Source of the DNA: Micromonospora sp. WMMD1102
GTDB taxonomy: Bacteria; Actinomycetota; Actinomycetes; Mycobacteriales; Micromonosporaceae
DNA: 64,000 nucleotides
NCBI RefSeq assembly: GCF_029626265.1
Contig: NZ_JARUBN010000001.1
Location: 3,410,001-3,474,000 of the forward strand
Direction of reading: 5' to 3'
The notes beneath the pieces were generated by a model. It was not told the DNA's origin. It searched no databases and saw nothing but the letters and a program-made list of their open reading frames with translations. The translations under genes were made by a program, and so were the position numbers. The stretch's first letter is position 1. Each line of letters begins with the position of its first letter. Below, piece by piece: positions 41,387 to 49,607 of the stretch.

Positions 41387-42981
41387 CGCCGGGTCCAGGT
41401 GTTGACGTTCCACCAGAGGCTGTTCGCCACGTCGTGCTCGTGCGCCTCGACCCGGGGCGTCACGCCGTCGATCGAGTCCCGCAGCACGTAGGTGTGCTTC
41501 AGATAGGTCAGGTACACCCACGGCACGTCGGCGGCGAGCTGCTGCTGGAACGTCGCGTACGCCGCCCTGCGCCGGACCGGGTCGGACTGGTCGCGCCCCT
41601 GCTGCAACGCCTGGTCCACGACGCTCGACCGGTAGTGCCCGGGGTTGAAGTACCCCTGCCCGGCGAACCGGGAGCCGAAGAGCTTGTAGGAGACGAAGTC
41701 CGGGTCGTACGGGGTGCCGTACCCCATGATCAGTGCGTCGGAGTTGAGCCGGGGGTCGATCGCGTCCCAGGTGAGGCCCTCGGGGGTGATCTCGATGCCG
41801 ACCTTCCTGGCATCGGCGGTGACCGCCAGCGCCAGTTCCTTGCGCAGGCTGTCGCTGGCCGGGTACATCAGGGTGAACCGGGCCGGGCGGCCGTCCCGGG
41901 CCCGGATGCCGCCCGCGCCGGGCGTCCAGCCGGCGGCGTCGAGCAGGGCGGTGGCGGCGGCCGGGTCGGCGGTCGGCTTCCCGGCGACGGACGGCTCGGC
42001 GTACTCCGAGCTGGGCGGGACGGGGCCGTAGGCCGACTCACCGGAACCGGCGAGTACCCCGGAGACCATCGCGGCCCGGTCGACGGCGAGGTTGAGCGCC
42101 CGCCGGATCGCCGGGTCGGCGGTGACCGGGTTGCCCATCGGCAGCATCACGCCCCGGTAGTCGGCGGTCGGCACCCGCTCGACCCGGTAACCGGGGCTGC
42201 CGTCGAATCCGGCGGCGAGTTTCGGCGCCAGTTCGGCGGCGTCGAACTCGCCGGCCCGCATCCGCTGGGCCCGGATGTTGTCGTCGGCGACGAACGCCAC
42301 CACCAGCCGCCGGTTGGTCGGCCGGCCGCCGAAGTAGCCGTCGTTGGCGGTGAGCACCAGCCGGTCACCGGGAATCCAGGACTCCATCCGGTAGGGCCCG
42401 GTGCCGACCGGCTTCCGGTTGAACCCGACCTTGTTGACGTCCTGCCCGCTCAGCGCCTTCGCCGGCACGATGCCGAGGGTGAGCCGTTGCAGGAACGGCG
42501 CGTACGCGTGGCGGAGCCGGAACACCACCGTGGCCGGGTCGGTCGCCTCGACCGATCGCAGCATCTCCAGGTCGGAGCGGAGCGTCGAGTCCACCTTCGG
42601 GTCCAGCACGGCCCGGTAGGTGAAGACGACGTCGTCGGCGGTGAGCGGCGTACCGTCGTGGAACAGCACCCCGGGGCGGAGCTTGGCGGTCACCGTCCGG
42701 CCGTCGGTCGAGACCGTCGGCACCTCCGTCGCGAGGCCGGGCACCAGCCGGTTCTGCGCGTCCCGGGCGACCAGGCCGTCGAAGATCAGCGAGGCGCCGT
42801 CGACGCCGTAGTTCAGCACCGGGTTCAGCGTGTCCGGCTCGCCCGCGGTGGCCAGCACGAAGGTGTCGCCGGCCGCCGGTGCTCCGGGGGTCGTCGGTGC
42901 CGAGCAGGCGGCGACGGCGAGCAGGCCACCGGCGGCGGCCACCGCCACCAGTCGTCGGACGGTCGGACGGAACCGGATCAC
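41383..42981 (-). CDS. Peptide/nickel-type ABC substrate-binding lipoprotein (SBP family 5)
   Basis: A 532-residue extracellular binding protein. Signal peptide with lipobox LLAVAACS (cysteine near 26), then the SBP_bac_5 domain: TFVLATAGEPDTLNPVLNYG, LRPGVLFHDGTPLTADDVVFTY near 105, FNRKPVGTGPYRMESWIPGDRLVL, DPAIRRALNLAVDR, and YFNPGHYRSSVVDQAL. It captures a peptide, metal chelate or similar solute. First gene of a complete importer operon (binding protein, two permeases, two ATPases, all overlapping). GTG at 42981 after GGGAGAGTTCC. A palindrome about 100 bp upstream may control it. Confidence 0.92.
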   Translation of the reverse strand: MIRFRPTVRRLVAVAAAGGLLAVAACSAPTTPGAPAAGDTFVLATAGEPDTLNPVLNYGVDGASLIFDGLVARDAQNRLVPGLATEVPTVSTDGRTVTAKLRPGVLFHDGTPLTADDVVFTYRAVLDPKVDSTLRSDLEMLRSVEATDPATVVFRLRHAYAPFLQRLTLGIVPAKALSGQDVNKVGFNRKPVGTGPYRMESWIPGDRLVLTANDGYFGGRPTNRRLVVAFVADDNIRAQRMRAGEFDAAELAPKLAAGFDGSPGYRVERVPTADYRGVMLPMGNPVTADPAIRRALNLAVDRAAMVSGVLAGSGESAYGPVPPSSEYAEPSVAGKPTADPAAATALLDAAGWTPGAGGIRARDGRPARFTLMYPASDSLRKELALAVTADARKVGIEITPEGLTWDAIDPRLNSDALIMGYGTPYDPDFVSYKLFGSRFAGQGYFNPGHYRSSVVDQALQQGRDQSDPVRRRAAYATFQQQLAADVPWVYLTYLKHTYVLRDSIDGVTPRVEAHEHDVANSLWWNVNTWTRR

Positions 42982-43077
42982 GGAACTCTCCCAGGCAGGT
43001 CGGCGGCGGACGCGACGGTCTGGCCGACTCACCCGTGCCGGAGGTTGTCGACGGCCTCGGGTGATCACGGTGGCAGA

Positions 43078-43096
43078 GTTGCAAAGCTTTGGCAAC
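43078..43096. promoter_or_regulatory. Palindrome upstream of the ABC importer operon
   Basis: GTTGC-AAAGCTTT-GGCAAC is a near-perfect dyad (one extra base in the right half) centred on AAAGCTTT, 97-115 bp before the binding-protein GTG. It is AT-rich relative to its surroundings and resembles LacI-type operators with TTGC/GCAA ends. Operator candidate, protein unknown. Confidence 0.45.
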
Positions 43097-43233
43097 AACG
43101 ACAGATGGGCTTTAAGCTGATGATCTTGTGCTGGTAACCGAAAAGTCAGAGGACGAGCCGGTACTGTGCTTGACTCGGGCGGAAGGTCGATGCCGCGCGG
43201 CGCCTTGACGAGCCGCCTCGGAAGGATGAGCCG

Positions 43234-43674
43234 ATGGACGGGACGTCTGTTCAGGCGCTGAAGGACGAATACCGCAGCAGCGGCGCCCGGACGGGGATCA
43301 GGCTCAGTGACGAGGAGATGCGGCGGGTGATGGCCCTCCTTCCGCACCAGGAACCGGTCGTGCGGACACCGGCCGAGGAACTCCGGTACGTCGAGGGTCT
43401 GCTGCGGTTGCCGCTCGGGTCCGTCACCGACTTCTCCGTCATCCCCGCGTCAGGCCGGTCCACCTGCGCCTGCGGTCGCACCCCGACCGCGATGGACATC
43501 GTCGCGTACGCCGTCGAGCACCGGGTGCACGACGAGCGACTCCTCCGGGACACCGTGCTGGGCGTGCACAACGTCTTCGAGTTCGCCGACGAGGGACGCG
43601 CCGCGCCCTGTCACGGCTGTGGACGCGAGTTCCTCGCCGCCTCCTACTGGACGAGGAACTACCTGTACGCCTGA
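43234..43674 (+). CDS. Small conserved-looking protein with two cysteine pairs, unknown
   Basis: A 146-residue protein not assigned to a family. It has TCACGRT near residue 76 and a C-terminal PCHGCGREF near 126, giving two Cys pairs that could form one zinc site. Around them are GIRLSDEEMRRVMALLPHQEPVVRTPAEEL and VLGVHNVFEFADEG. No signal peptide or membrane helix. The ATG at 43234 is preceded by GGAAGGATGAGCCG, a good ribosome site. Convergent with the DinB-like gene. A metal-binding regulator or small enzyme is possible. Confidence 0.7.
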   Translation: MDGTSVQALKDEYRSSGARTGIRLSDEEMRRVMALLPHQEPVVRTPAEELRYVEGLLRLPLGSVTDFSVIPASGRSTCACGRTPTAMDIVAYAVEHRVHDERLLRDTVLGVHNVFEFADEGRAAPCHGCGREFLAASYWTRNYLYA

Positions 43675-43688
43675 TCCCGGCCGACGCC

Positions 43689-44180
43689 CTACCCGCCGCG
43701 CCTGACGTCGAGCAGGTGGTGCTCGCCCTCGTGCACGGTGTGCCGGCCCACCCACAACATCGTCCGGACCTGCGGCTCGGGAAACGGATAACTCCCGGTT
43801 CGGTTCAGCTCCGCCGGGCCGAGCCGGTCGAAGGCGTCGGCCAGCTCCCCGGCGGCGGTGCCGAGTTCGTCGAGCACCACCGCCGGATCCTGCTCGTTGT
43901 ACGCCTCCGTGACCGCCCGCTCGTCACGGCCCATCGGGATGAACTCCGGTTCGTCCACCTCCAGTGCCAGGGCCAGCCGTTGCCGCTGCACCCGGAAGAC
44001 GTCCCGGACGTGGCAGGTGTACTCCAGCGGCGACCAGACCCGCTCGGCCGGGCGCCGTCGCGGGTCCCGGACCGCACCGAGCCCGGCGGAATAGCGCGGC
44101 CCGAAGCCGCGGAGCCGGTCCGGCAGCGCATCCGCCGGCACCGAGGAATAGTCGAACCCGCACTCGTCGCAATGCTCCAC
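43689..44180 (-). CDS. DinB-family protein with N-terminal CxxC
   Basis: A 163-residue DinB-like four-helix bundle. Metal-ligand histidines are visible: YTCHVRDVFRVQRQRL near 55 and HTVHEGEHHLLDV near 150. An N-terminal CDECGFDY adds a CxxC pair, and PLEYTCH is typical of this actinobacterial subgroup. DinB-fold proteins include mycothiol- and bacillithiol-dependent transferases, so a thiol transferase role is possible. GTG at 44180 chosen; a TTG at 44189 would add three residues. Confidence 0.82.
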   Translation of the reverse strand: MEHCDECGFDYSSVPADALPDRLRGFGPRYSAGLGAVRDPRRRPAERVWSPLEYTCHVRDVFRVQRQRLALALEVDEPEFIPMGRDERAVTEAYNEQDPAVVLDELGTAAGELADAFDRLGPAELNRTGSYPFPEPQVRTMLWVGRHTVHEGEHHLLDVRRGG

Positions 44181-44297
44181 GACCGCCAAGCGTACGGTGG
44201 CAGCCGGCGCCCGCCCGGTTCGGGCGATTCGCTGCCGAGGCCGGCGAGGCGCCGCCGGGTTCGGCGAGGCGCCGGCACCTGGCAGACCCGAAGCGGC

Positions 44298-45071
44298 TCA
44301 GCCCCGCTGTGCCAGGCGCTCGGCGAGGAACTCCTCCCAGGTGCGCTTGCCCATCGTCGCCCCGTCGAGGCTCAGGTTGGCACCGGCCCGGTAGGCCCGG
44401 CCGGCCCGCCCCGGAATCCGGACCGGCAGCATCGGCCGGCGACTCCCGGTGGCCCGCAGGTAGCTCCGGGACAGCTCGGCCACGCCGTACACGGTCGGGC
44501 CGACCAGGTCGGGGACCCGGCCGGCGGGCGCGGCGAGCGCCAGGTCGACCAGCCGGGCCGCCACGTCGCGGGCGTCGACCGGCTGGAGGCGCATCCCGCC
44601 GGGAGCCAGCAGCACCGGCAGCTTGGTCAGGGTACGCACCAGGTTCAGCACGAAGTCGTGGAACTGTGCGGCCCGCAGCACCGTCCACGGCACCGCGCCG
44701 GCGGCGACCGCCTGCTCGGCCGCCAACTGGGTACGCAGGAAGCCCAGCGGGACGCTGTCCGCTCCCACCACCGAGATGTGCACCAGGTGCCGGACGCCGG
44801 CCTCGGAGGCCGCCCGGACCAGGTGCCCGGTCGCCACGTCGTCGCCCTTCGGCCCGCCCGCCAGGTTCAGCACGGTCTCGACACCGTCCACGGCCGGCCC
44901 GATCCCCTCCCCCTTGAGCAGGTCGCCGGTCAGGTACTCGACGCCGTCACCGTCCGGCCGGGCCCGCCGGCTGAGCACCCGCACCTGACGGCCGCTCCCC
45001 CGCAGCAGCGGTACGACGAGCCGGCCGAGGGTGCCGGTGCCGCCGGTAACCAGAACAGGTGAGGTGGTCAT
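44298..45071 (-). CDS. NAD(P)-binding NmrA/atypical SDR-like protein
   Basis: A 257-residue Rossmann protein: VLVTGGTGTLGRLVVPLL (residues about 6-23), DLLKGEGIGPAVDGVETVLNLAG, VRHLVHISVVGAD near 98, and WTVLRAAQFHDF near 130, all features of NmrA-like/atypical short-chain dehydrogenases that bind NAD(P) and often lack the classical Tyr-Lys pair. ATG at 45071. Substrate unknown; possibly a regulator or an epimerase-like enzyme. Same strand as the SnoaL-like gene 160 bp upstream. Confidence 0.88.
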   Translation of the reverse strand: MTTSPVLVTGGTGTLGRLVVPLLRGSGRQVRVLSRRARPDGDGVEYLTGDLLKGEGIGPAVDGVETVLNLAGGPKGDDVATGHLVRAASEAGVRHLVHISVVGADSVPLGFLRTQLAAEQAVAAGAVPWTVLRAAQFHDFVLNLVRTLTKLPVLLAPGGMRLQPVDARDVAARLVDLALAAPAGRVPDLVGPTVYGVAELSRSYLRATGSRRPMLPVRIPGRAGRAYRAGANLSLDGATMGKRTWEEFLAERLAQRG

Positions 45072-45228
45072 CGTCTTCTCCAGGTCCGTCCGGCCGGGAG
45101 TCCGCTCCCGGAGGCCCAGCGCCGATCGCGTGGGTCTACCGGGGTGACACCCGGGGAGCCGCGGATGTGACCGGTGGGCCCGGGGCCGGCCAGGTGACCC
45201 CCGGCACACTCCGCCCGTCGGGGCTGGG

Positions 45229-45609
45229 TCAGACCGGGCTGACGTGCGCCGCCAGCAGCCGCCACCCGGCACCGTCGACGTGGATCCAGGTCCGGGTGTA
45301 CCGGACCCGGGCGGTGAACGGCGTGCCGGCCAGCGTCCCGGCCAGGGTGCCCAGGAACCAGCTGACCCCGGTCTCCCCGTCGACCAGGACGGCCAGTTCC
45401 TCCTCGGTGACCTCGGTCAGCGTCTGCTCACCGCTGCGGTGCACCCGCAGGTCGTCCTGCTTGCCGTAGAGCCGTCCGTCCGGGCCGGTGAAGACGAGCC
45501 GCTCGTCGATCAGGCGGTCCAGTTCGGTCACGTCCGAGGCGAGCTGGGCGGCCTGTAGCCGCCGCTCGGCCGTACGCAGCGCCTCGACCCGGGATTCCTC
45601 GTCCGGCAT
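45229..45609 (-). CDS. SnoaL/NTF2-like (DUF4440-type) protein
   Basis: A 126-residue NTF2-fold protein: an N-terminal helix (VEALRTAERRLQAAQLASDVTELDRLIDERLVFTGPDG), then LYGKQDDLRVHRSGEQTLTEVTEEELAVLVDGETGVSWFLG and RYTRTWIHVDGAGWRLLAAHVSPV, the DUF4440 pattern. Such cone-shaped proteins bind small ligands or act as isomerases/cyclases. ATG at 45609 after GGAGGGGTCGG. The frame is open to 45750 through the repeat array, but that part is not protein-like. Confidence 0.85.
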   Translation of the reverse strand: MPDEESRVEALRTAERRLQAAQLASDVTELDRLIDERLVFTGPDGRLYGKQDDLRVHRSGEQTLTEVTEEELAVLVDGETGVSWFLGTLAGTLAGTPFTARVRYTRTWIHVDGAGWRLLAAHVSPV

Positions 45610-45642
45610 CCGACCCCTCCTGCACCGTCGTCCCACCCAGGG

Positions 45643-45753
45643 CACGTGTTTCCCCGAGGCACGTTGTTCCTCCGAAGGGGGCGCGCTCCGCCGAAGCACG
45701 TGCTTCCCCGGCGTGCGCGCTCCGCCAAGGCACGTGCTCCCCCGAGGCACGTG
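45643..45753. repeat. Array of CACGTG-centred repeats
   Basis: Intact CACGTG hexamers at 45643, 45697, 45731 and 45748, plus a degenerate CACGTTG at 45660, lie within 111 bp, most embedded in GGCACGTGC or AAGCACGTGC followed by TTCCCC or TCCCCC. CGCGCTCCGCC also recurs (45683 and 45717). The array fills the gap between the SnoaL-like and cupin genes. It could be a protein-binding array or a mobile miniature repeat. Confidence 0.6.
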
Positions 45754-45793
45754 CCGCGATCCAGCCTCGACCAGCCGCTGCGACTTCGACTGG

Positions 45794-46177
45794 TCAGCTG
45801 CCGGGGTGGCCGGCGGGCACCCGGTAGCCGGCTACCGACGGCCAGCGGACGGTGAGCACCACCGCCGGCTCCGGGGCCAGCCAGGAGTGGTCGACACCCG
45901 GTCCCCAGACCACGTAGTCACCGGGTTCGGCCAGCACGACCGTACGGTCCCGCAGCTCGACGTGGAAGCGGCCGGAGACCAGTACCAGCAGGGCCGTACG
46001 CCGCTCCCCCGTGACCCACTCGGCCCGGGTGTCGCCGGCCGGGTGCACGCCCCACTTGACCTCCACCTCGGCGCTGTGCCGGACGTCCAGACCGGGCGGC
46101 ATGAAGTGGCCGAGCAGCCAGCCGCCGTTGTCCGCACCGTCGGCGCCCGCCTGCCCGACGTAGATGCCGTCCCGCAC
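45794..46177 (-). CDS. Cupin-like small protein
   Basis: A 127-residue protein with a cupin barrel: VEVKWGVHPAGDTRAEW, ALLVLVSGRFHVEL, LAEPGDYVVWGPGVDHSWL near 90, with histidines in VHPAG and VDHSW. Signal-peptide-free. Cupins of this size often bind small acids or act as isomerases. GTG at 46177 after GAGGGAGGGCCG; an upstream ATG at 46216 lacks a ribosome site. Function unknown. Confidence 0.8.
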   Translation of the reverse strand: MRDGIYVGQAGADGADNGGWLLGHFMPPGLDVRHSAEVEVKWGVHPAGDTRAEWVTGERRTALLVLVSGRFHVELRDRTVVLAEPGDYVVWGPGVDHSWLAPEPAVVLTVRWPSVAGYRVPAGHPGS

Positions 46178-46234
46178 CGGCCCTCCCTCTCGCACACCGG
46201 TCGGGCAAGCTATCACGGGCGGCCGGAGCGGGAA

Positions 46235-46267
46235 CGGCCCGGTCCCCCGAGTTGGGAGACCGGGCCG
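46235..46267 (-). terminator. Terminator after the LVIVD-repeat gene
   Basis: A 10-bp stem (46235-46244 with 46258-46267, arm CGGCCCGGTC) with a 13-base loop, just past the stop codon of the secreted LVIVD-repeat protein on the minus strand. Confidence 0.7.
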
Positions 46268-46298
46268 CCCGGTGCCGCTGGGCCGCGGCGGTGGCTGG

Positions 46299-47756
46299 TT
46301 ACCAGTTGCTGCCCAGGAAGCTGGGCTGGCTCTGCACGTTCAGCTCCTTGAACCGGGTCAGGTGCGCCGACCAGATCCGCCAGTCGCGCAGCTCCAGTAC
46401 GTCCAGGCCCTTTTGGATGTCGCTGGAGTAGATGTGGCCGTTGTACCAGTACGCCGACCACGAGCCGCCGATGATCCGGCGGTCGGTCGAGAGCGGGCCG
46501 CGCTCCCAGTAGGCGATCTCGACCGGCCGGGCCGAGTTGGTGAAGTCGAACACCGAGATGCCGCCCTGGTACCACGCCTGGACCATGATGTCCCGCCCGA
46601 GCACCGGGATCAGCGACCCGTTGTGCGCGACGCAGTTCTCCAGGGTGGTGTTCAGCCGGGGGATCTTGTAGTAGCTCTTGAAGACCAGGTTGCGGCCGTC
46701 GCCCCGGCCGGCGATGTCGTAGATGGCGTTCGCGCCCCGGGTCGGGGCGATGGTCTCGAGGCAGGTCGCACCGGAGCCGCCGCCCAGCTCGTCGGTGAAG
46801 ACCACCTTGCTGCCGGTGTTGTTGAACGTCGCCGAGTGCCAGAACGAGAAGTTCACCGTGTCGCGTACCCGGTTGATCACTCGGGGGGCCTCGCGGTTGG
46901 CGATGTTCAGCAGGATGCCGTCACCCATGCAGGCGCCGGCGGCCAGGTCCTTGCTCGGGTAGACGGTGATGTCGTGGCAGCCGCTGGTGGTCGAGCTGCC
47001 GTTGCCGCCGGGGTTGCCACCGTCCGGGAAGAGGTTCGGCACCGCCACGATCGCGGCCTGGGTCGGCTTCTTCAGCGGCACCTTGATGATCGAGATCGAG
47101 TCGTGCGGCGGCGCGCAGCCGGCGTAGGTGTTCGACGGGCCGTACGACGCCACGTAGATGTAGACCGACTTCTTGTCCTTGCTCGGCACCAGGGTGTGGG
47201 TGTGCGAGCCGCAGGCGGTCTGGACCGACTTGATGTAGCGCGGGTTGCGCTTGTCCTTGATGTCGAAGATCTTCATGCCCTCCCACACCGTCGCGCTGCT
47301 GGAGACGCCGGTGCTGGCGCACGAGTCGTCGCTGCGCGGCGAGTCGGTGGAGAGGAACAGCAGGTCACCGTAGACGGAGATGTCGTTCTGCGATCCCGAG
47401 CACTGCACCTGGGAGACGATCGACGGCCGGGACGGGTTCTTCACGTCGTAGATGACGAAGCCCTCGTAGTTGCCGGCGAAGGCGTACCGGCCCTGGAAGG
47501 CGAGGTCGGAGCCGAGCGCGTTCTCGGCGGCGAAGGTGCCCTGCTTCGGGATGTTGGCGATCTGGCGGAGGTTCGGGCTGCTGGTGATCTCGTCCACGCC
47601 CGGTGTTGCGGCAACGTCCGATGTGGTCTGGCTCGTCGCGGCTACTGGTTGGGCGTTGCTTGCCGGAGCGACGGCAACGCTCGCCACCAGGAGGGAGAGA
47701 GCGGCAAGCCCGACGATCCGGAGTCGCCGCGGCCCTTGTGGGGAGAGTCGGAACAT
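46299..47756 (-). CDS. Secreted LVIVD-repeat beta-propeller protein
   Basis: A 485-residue secreted protein: signal peptide RLRIVGLAALSLLVASVAVAPASNAQ, then repeated propeller blades of the LVIVD type (YAFAGNYEGFVIYDVKNPSRPSIVSQV; MKIFDIKDKRNPRYIKSVQT; ISIIKVPLKKPTQAAIV; ISVFDFTNSARPVEIAYWERG). Conserved pairs of Cys and His (THTLVPSKDKKSVYIYV, GCHDITVYP) suggest a stable extracellular fold, perhaps with metal. Function of such proteins is unknown. Expressed lone, with its own terminator and a consensus CRP-type site 66-81 bp upstream, which suggests control by a cAMP or similar nutrient signal. Confidence 0.88.
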   Translation of the reverse strand: MFRLSPQGPRRLRIVGLAALSLLVASVAVAPASNAQPVAATSQTTSDVAATPGVDEITSSPNLRQIANIPKQGTFAAENALGSDLAFQGRYAFAGNYEGFVIYDVKNPSRPSIVSQVQCSGSQNDISVYGDLLFLSTDSPRSDDSCASTGVSSSATVWEGMKIFDIKDKRNPRYIKSVQTACGSHTHTLVPSKDKKSVYIYVASYGPSNTYAGCAPPHDSISIIKVPLKKPTQAAIVAVPNLFPDGGNPGGNGSSTTSGCHDITVYPSKDLAAGACMGDGILLNIANREAPRVINRVRDTVNFSFWHSATFNNTGSKVVFTDELGGGSGATCLETIAPTRGANAIYDIAGRGDGRNLVFKSYYKIPRLNTTLENCVAHNGSLIPVLGRDIMVQAWYQGGISVFDFTNSARPVEIAYWERGPLSTDRRIIGGSWSAYWYNGHIYSSDIQKGLDVLELRDWRIWSAHLTRFKELNVQSQPSFLGSNW

Positions 47757-47821
47757 CTGGCGGCACCCTTCGAAAGGGGTTGACGGTTGTGCACACCTTA
47801 CTTGGAACGGGTGTACGTCGA

Positions 47822-47837
47822 TGTGACTTGAGTCACA
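47822..47837. promoter_or_regulatory. Perfect CRP/GlxR-type site
   Basis: TGTGACTTGAGTCACA matches TGTGA-N6-TCACA exactly with 7-bp symmetrical arms. It lies 66-81 bp before the LVIVD-repeat gene and about 190 bp before the divergent DUF3500 gene. A CRP-family activator or repressor would be expected to bind. Confidence 0.65.
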
Positions 47838-48024
47838 ACATTAACGATCAAGGAACTTCTTCCGATCATCTTCCGACCGGACCCGGTCCACAAGACACTT
47901 AACGAGCCGGCAATGCCCTGGACGAGCCCGCCGAGAACGGCTCCAAGCTGGACCGACGACCCGGATCGGCAGCGACGACGCGGACCGGCCGACGACGCCG
48001 GCCGACGACCGGTATACAGAGAGG

Positions 48025-48978
48025 ATGCGCAACACCACGCTGGCCGGACAGATGCGGGCCGCCGCCACCGCGCTCCTGGACGCGCTACCGGGGCCGGCCC
48101 GGGCGCTGGCCGCCCGCCCGTTCAGCGACTCCGCCGACCGGCGGTGGATCGAGTACCGGCCGCTACCCCGGCCCGGGGCCTGCCTGGCCGACCTCGACCC
48201 GACCGGCCGGAAGGCGACGCACCGGCTGCTGGCCACCGCGCTGAGCCCACACGCGTACGCGCAGGCGGCCACCATCATGGCCCTGGAGGAGGTACTCGAC
48301 CGGCAGGAGGAGTGGCGGCGGGGCCGGCACAGCGACGACTACCGGGTGGTGGTCTTCGGCGATCCGGCCCGGGACGACCACTGGTCCTGGCGGTTCGAGG
48401 GACACCACCTGTCGGTGACGATGACCGTCGCAGGCGACCGCGTCTCCCCGGCACCGGTCTTCCTGGGCGCCAATCCGGCGACCGTGAGCTACGCGGGCCG
48501 GCCGGTCAGCCGGCCGCTGGCCCCCGAGGAGGACCTGGCCCGCGCCCTGCTCGACGCCATCGGTCCGGACGGCAGGGGCACGGCGGTGGTCGCCGACCGG
48601 GCCCCCGCCGACATCCGCAGCGGCACCCGGGCCCGGTTCGACAGCCGGATCGAACCGCTCGGGTTGCGCCGTGGCACGCTCGGGCCGACCGGCCGGGCGA
48701 TGCTCGACCAACTCGTCGCGCTCTACCTGGACCGCTTCCCGCCCGAACTGTCCAGACAGGAGTCCACCCGGGTGGCCCGGGGCGACCTCTACTTCGCCTG
48801 GGAGGGCTCGACCAGGCCCGGTGGACGGCACTACTACCGCATCCAGGGCGAGGACCTGCTCGTCGAGTACGACAACACCAGCGAGGAGGGCAATCACGCG
48901 CACACGGTGCTCCGGCGCCCGCGCAGCGACTTCGGCGCCGACCTGCTCGCCGAACACCGGGCCGCCGGACACCCCTGA
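48025..48978 (+). CDS. DUF3500 protein
   Basis: A 317-residue DUF3500 protein, recognised by HHLSVTMTVAGDRVSPAPVFLGANPATV near 130-160 and the C-terminal GDLYFAWEGSTRPGGRHYYRIQGEDLLVEYDNTS. Family function unknown; members are soluble and widespread. No signal peptide. A TATACA hexamer (48013-48018) ends 6 bases before the ATG, so transcription probably starts at the ATG itself (leaderless). Divergent from the LVIVD gene. Confidence 0.9.
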   Translation: MRNTTLAGQMRAAATALLDALPGPARALAARPFSDSADRRWIEYRPLPRPGACLADLDPTGRKATHRLLATALSPHAYAQAATIMALEEVLDRQEEWRRGRHSDDYRVVVFGDPARDDHWSWRFEGHHLSVTMTVAGDRVSPAPVFLGANPATVSYAGRPVSRPLAPEEDLARALLDAIGPDGRGTAVVADRAPADIRSGTRARFDSRIEPLGLRRGTLGPTGRAMLDQLVALYLDRFPPELSRQESTRVARGDLYFAWEGSTRPGGRHYYRIQGEDLLVEYDNTSEEGNHAHTVLRRPRSDFGADLLAEHRAAGHP

Positions 48979-48998
48979 CCGACCGGAGCAGCGGAAAC

Positions 48999-49505
48999 TC
49001 AGCCGCGACGGCGTCGGCCGAACCCGCCGGCCACCGAGGTCGCGGGCGGGCCGAAACCGTCGAACGTGGTCGGTTCGCCGCGCCCCTGGTCGAACTGCCG
49101 GACCAGACTGGCCCCGAGCCGCACCCCGGCCGCGCCGAACAGCAGACCGAGCACCTCGACCACGAGCAGGCCGCCGCTCGCGCCGTGATCCGGCACCCCG
49201 GAGCGGATGAGGCAGGCGAAGACGAAGAGCACCGCCACGGCGCCGTTGAGCAGGTTGAAGATCACTGCGGTACGCCGGGTCGGATCGCCCGGCACGTCCC
49301 ACAGGTCCACCATGCCGGCCGCCGTGGCGAGGCCGGCCGCGACCAGCGCCGCCACCGTCGTCCAGTAGCCGGCCAGTCCCAGGAAGACCGGAGCACCGAG
49401 TACGTCGGCCAGGTCGAAGACCGTGGCGCAGACGAACAACCCGAACGGGAAGGTCACCAGCATCGGCTGGACCGGATGCCCGTGCACCCGCAGGCGGCTC
49501 TGCAT
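48999..49505 (-). CDS. DUF2231 membrane protein
   Basis: A 168-residue DUF2231 protein with four membrane helices: HGHPVQPMLVTFPFGLFVCATVFDLA, YWTTVAALVAAGLATAAGMVDL, FNLLNGAVAVLFVFACLI, and LLVVEVLGLLFGAAGVRLG. The HP motif in the first helix is typical. Tail is basic and flexible. Function unknown; DUF2231 proteins may carry heme. ATG at 49505. A GTTT-N16-GGGTAG promoter lies 44 bp upstream. Confidence 0.88.
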   Translation of the reverse strand: MQSRLRVHGHPVQPMLVTFPFGLFVCATVFDLADVLGAPVFLGLAGYWTTVAALVAAGLATAAGMVDLWDVPGDPTRRTAVIFNLLNGAVAVLFVFACLIRSGVPDHGASGGLLVVEVLGLLFGAAGVRLGASLVRQFDQGRGEPTTFDGFGPPATSVAGGFGRRRRG

Positions 49506-49548
49506 GGTGACGCCTCCCGGTCTCGCTCCTCGACCAGCCTCCAGCGTG

Positions 49549-49574
49549 CTACCCCCGGGCCGCCCCGCCGAAAC
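49549..49574 (-). promoter_or_regulatory. SigB/SigF-type promoter before DUF2231
   Basis: Minus strand: GTTT (49574-49571), 16-base spacer, GGGTAG (49554-49549), 44 bp before the ATG. Confidence 0.6.
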
Positions 49575-49607
49575 GGCGCACCGCAGGTCACGGGCCACGG
49601 TGGAGGG

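Noticed and set aside
45610..45750. N-terminal extension of the SnoaL-like protein through the CACGTG array
   Set aside because: The translated repeats are not protein-like and a strong ribosome site precedes ATG 45609.
45643..45753. CACGTG array as a CRISPR
   Set aside because: Units are unevenly spaced, spacers are repetitive and short, and no cas genes are present.
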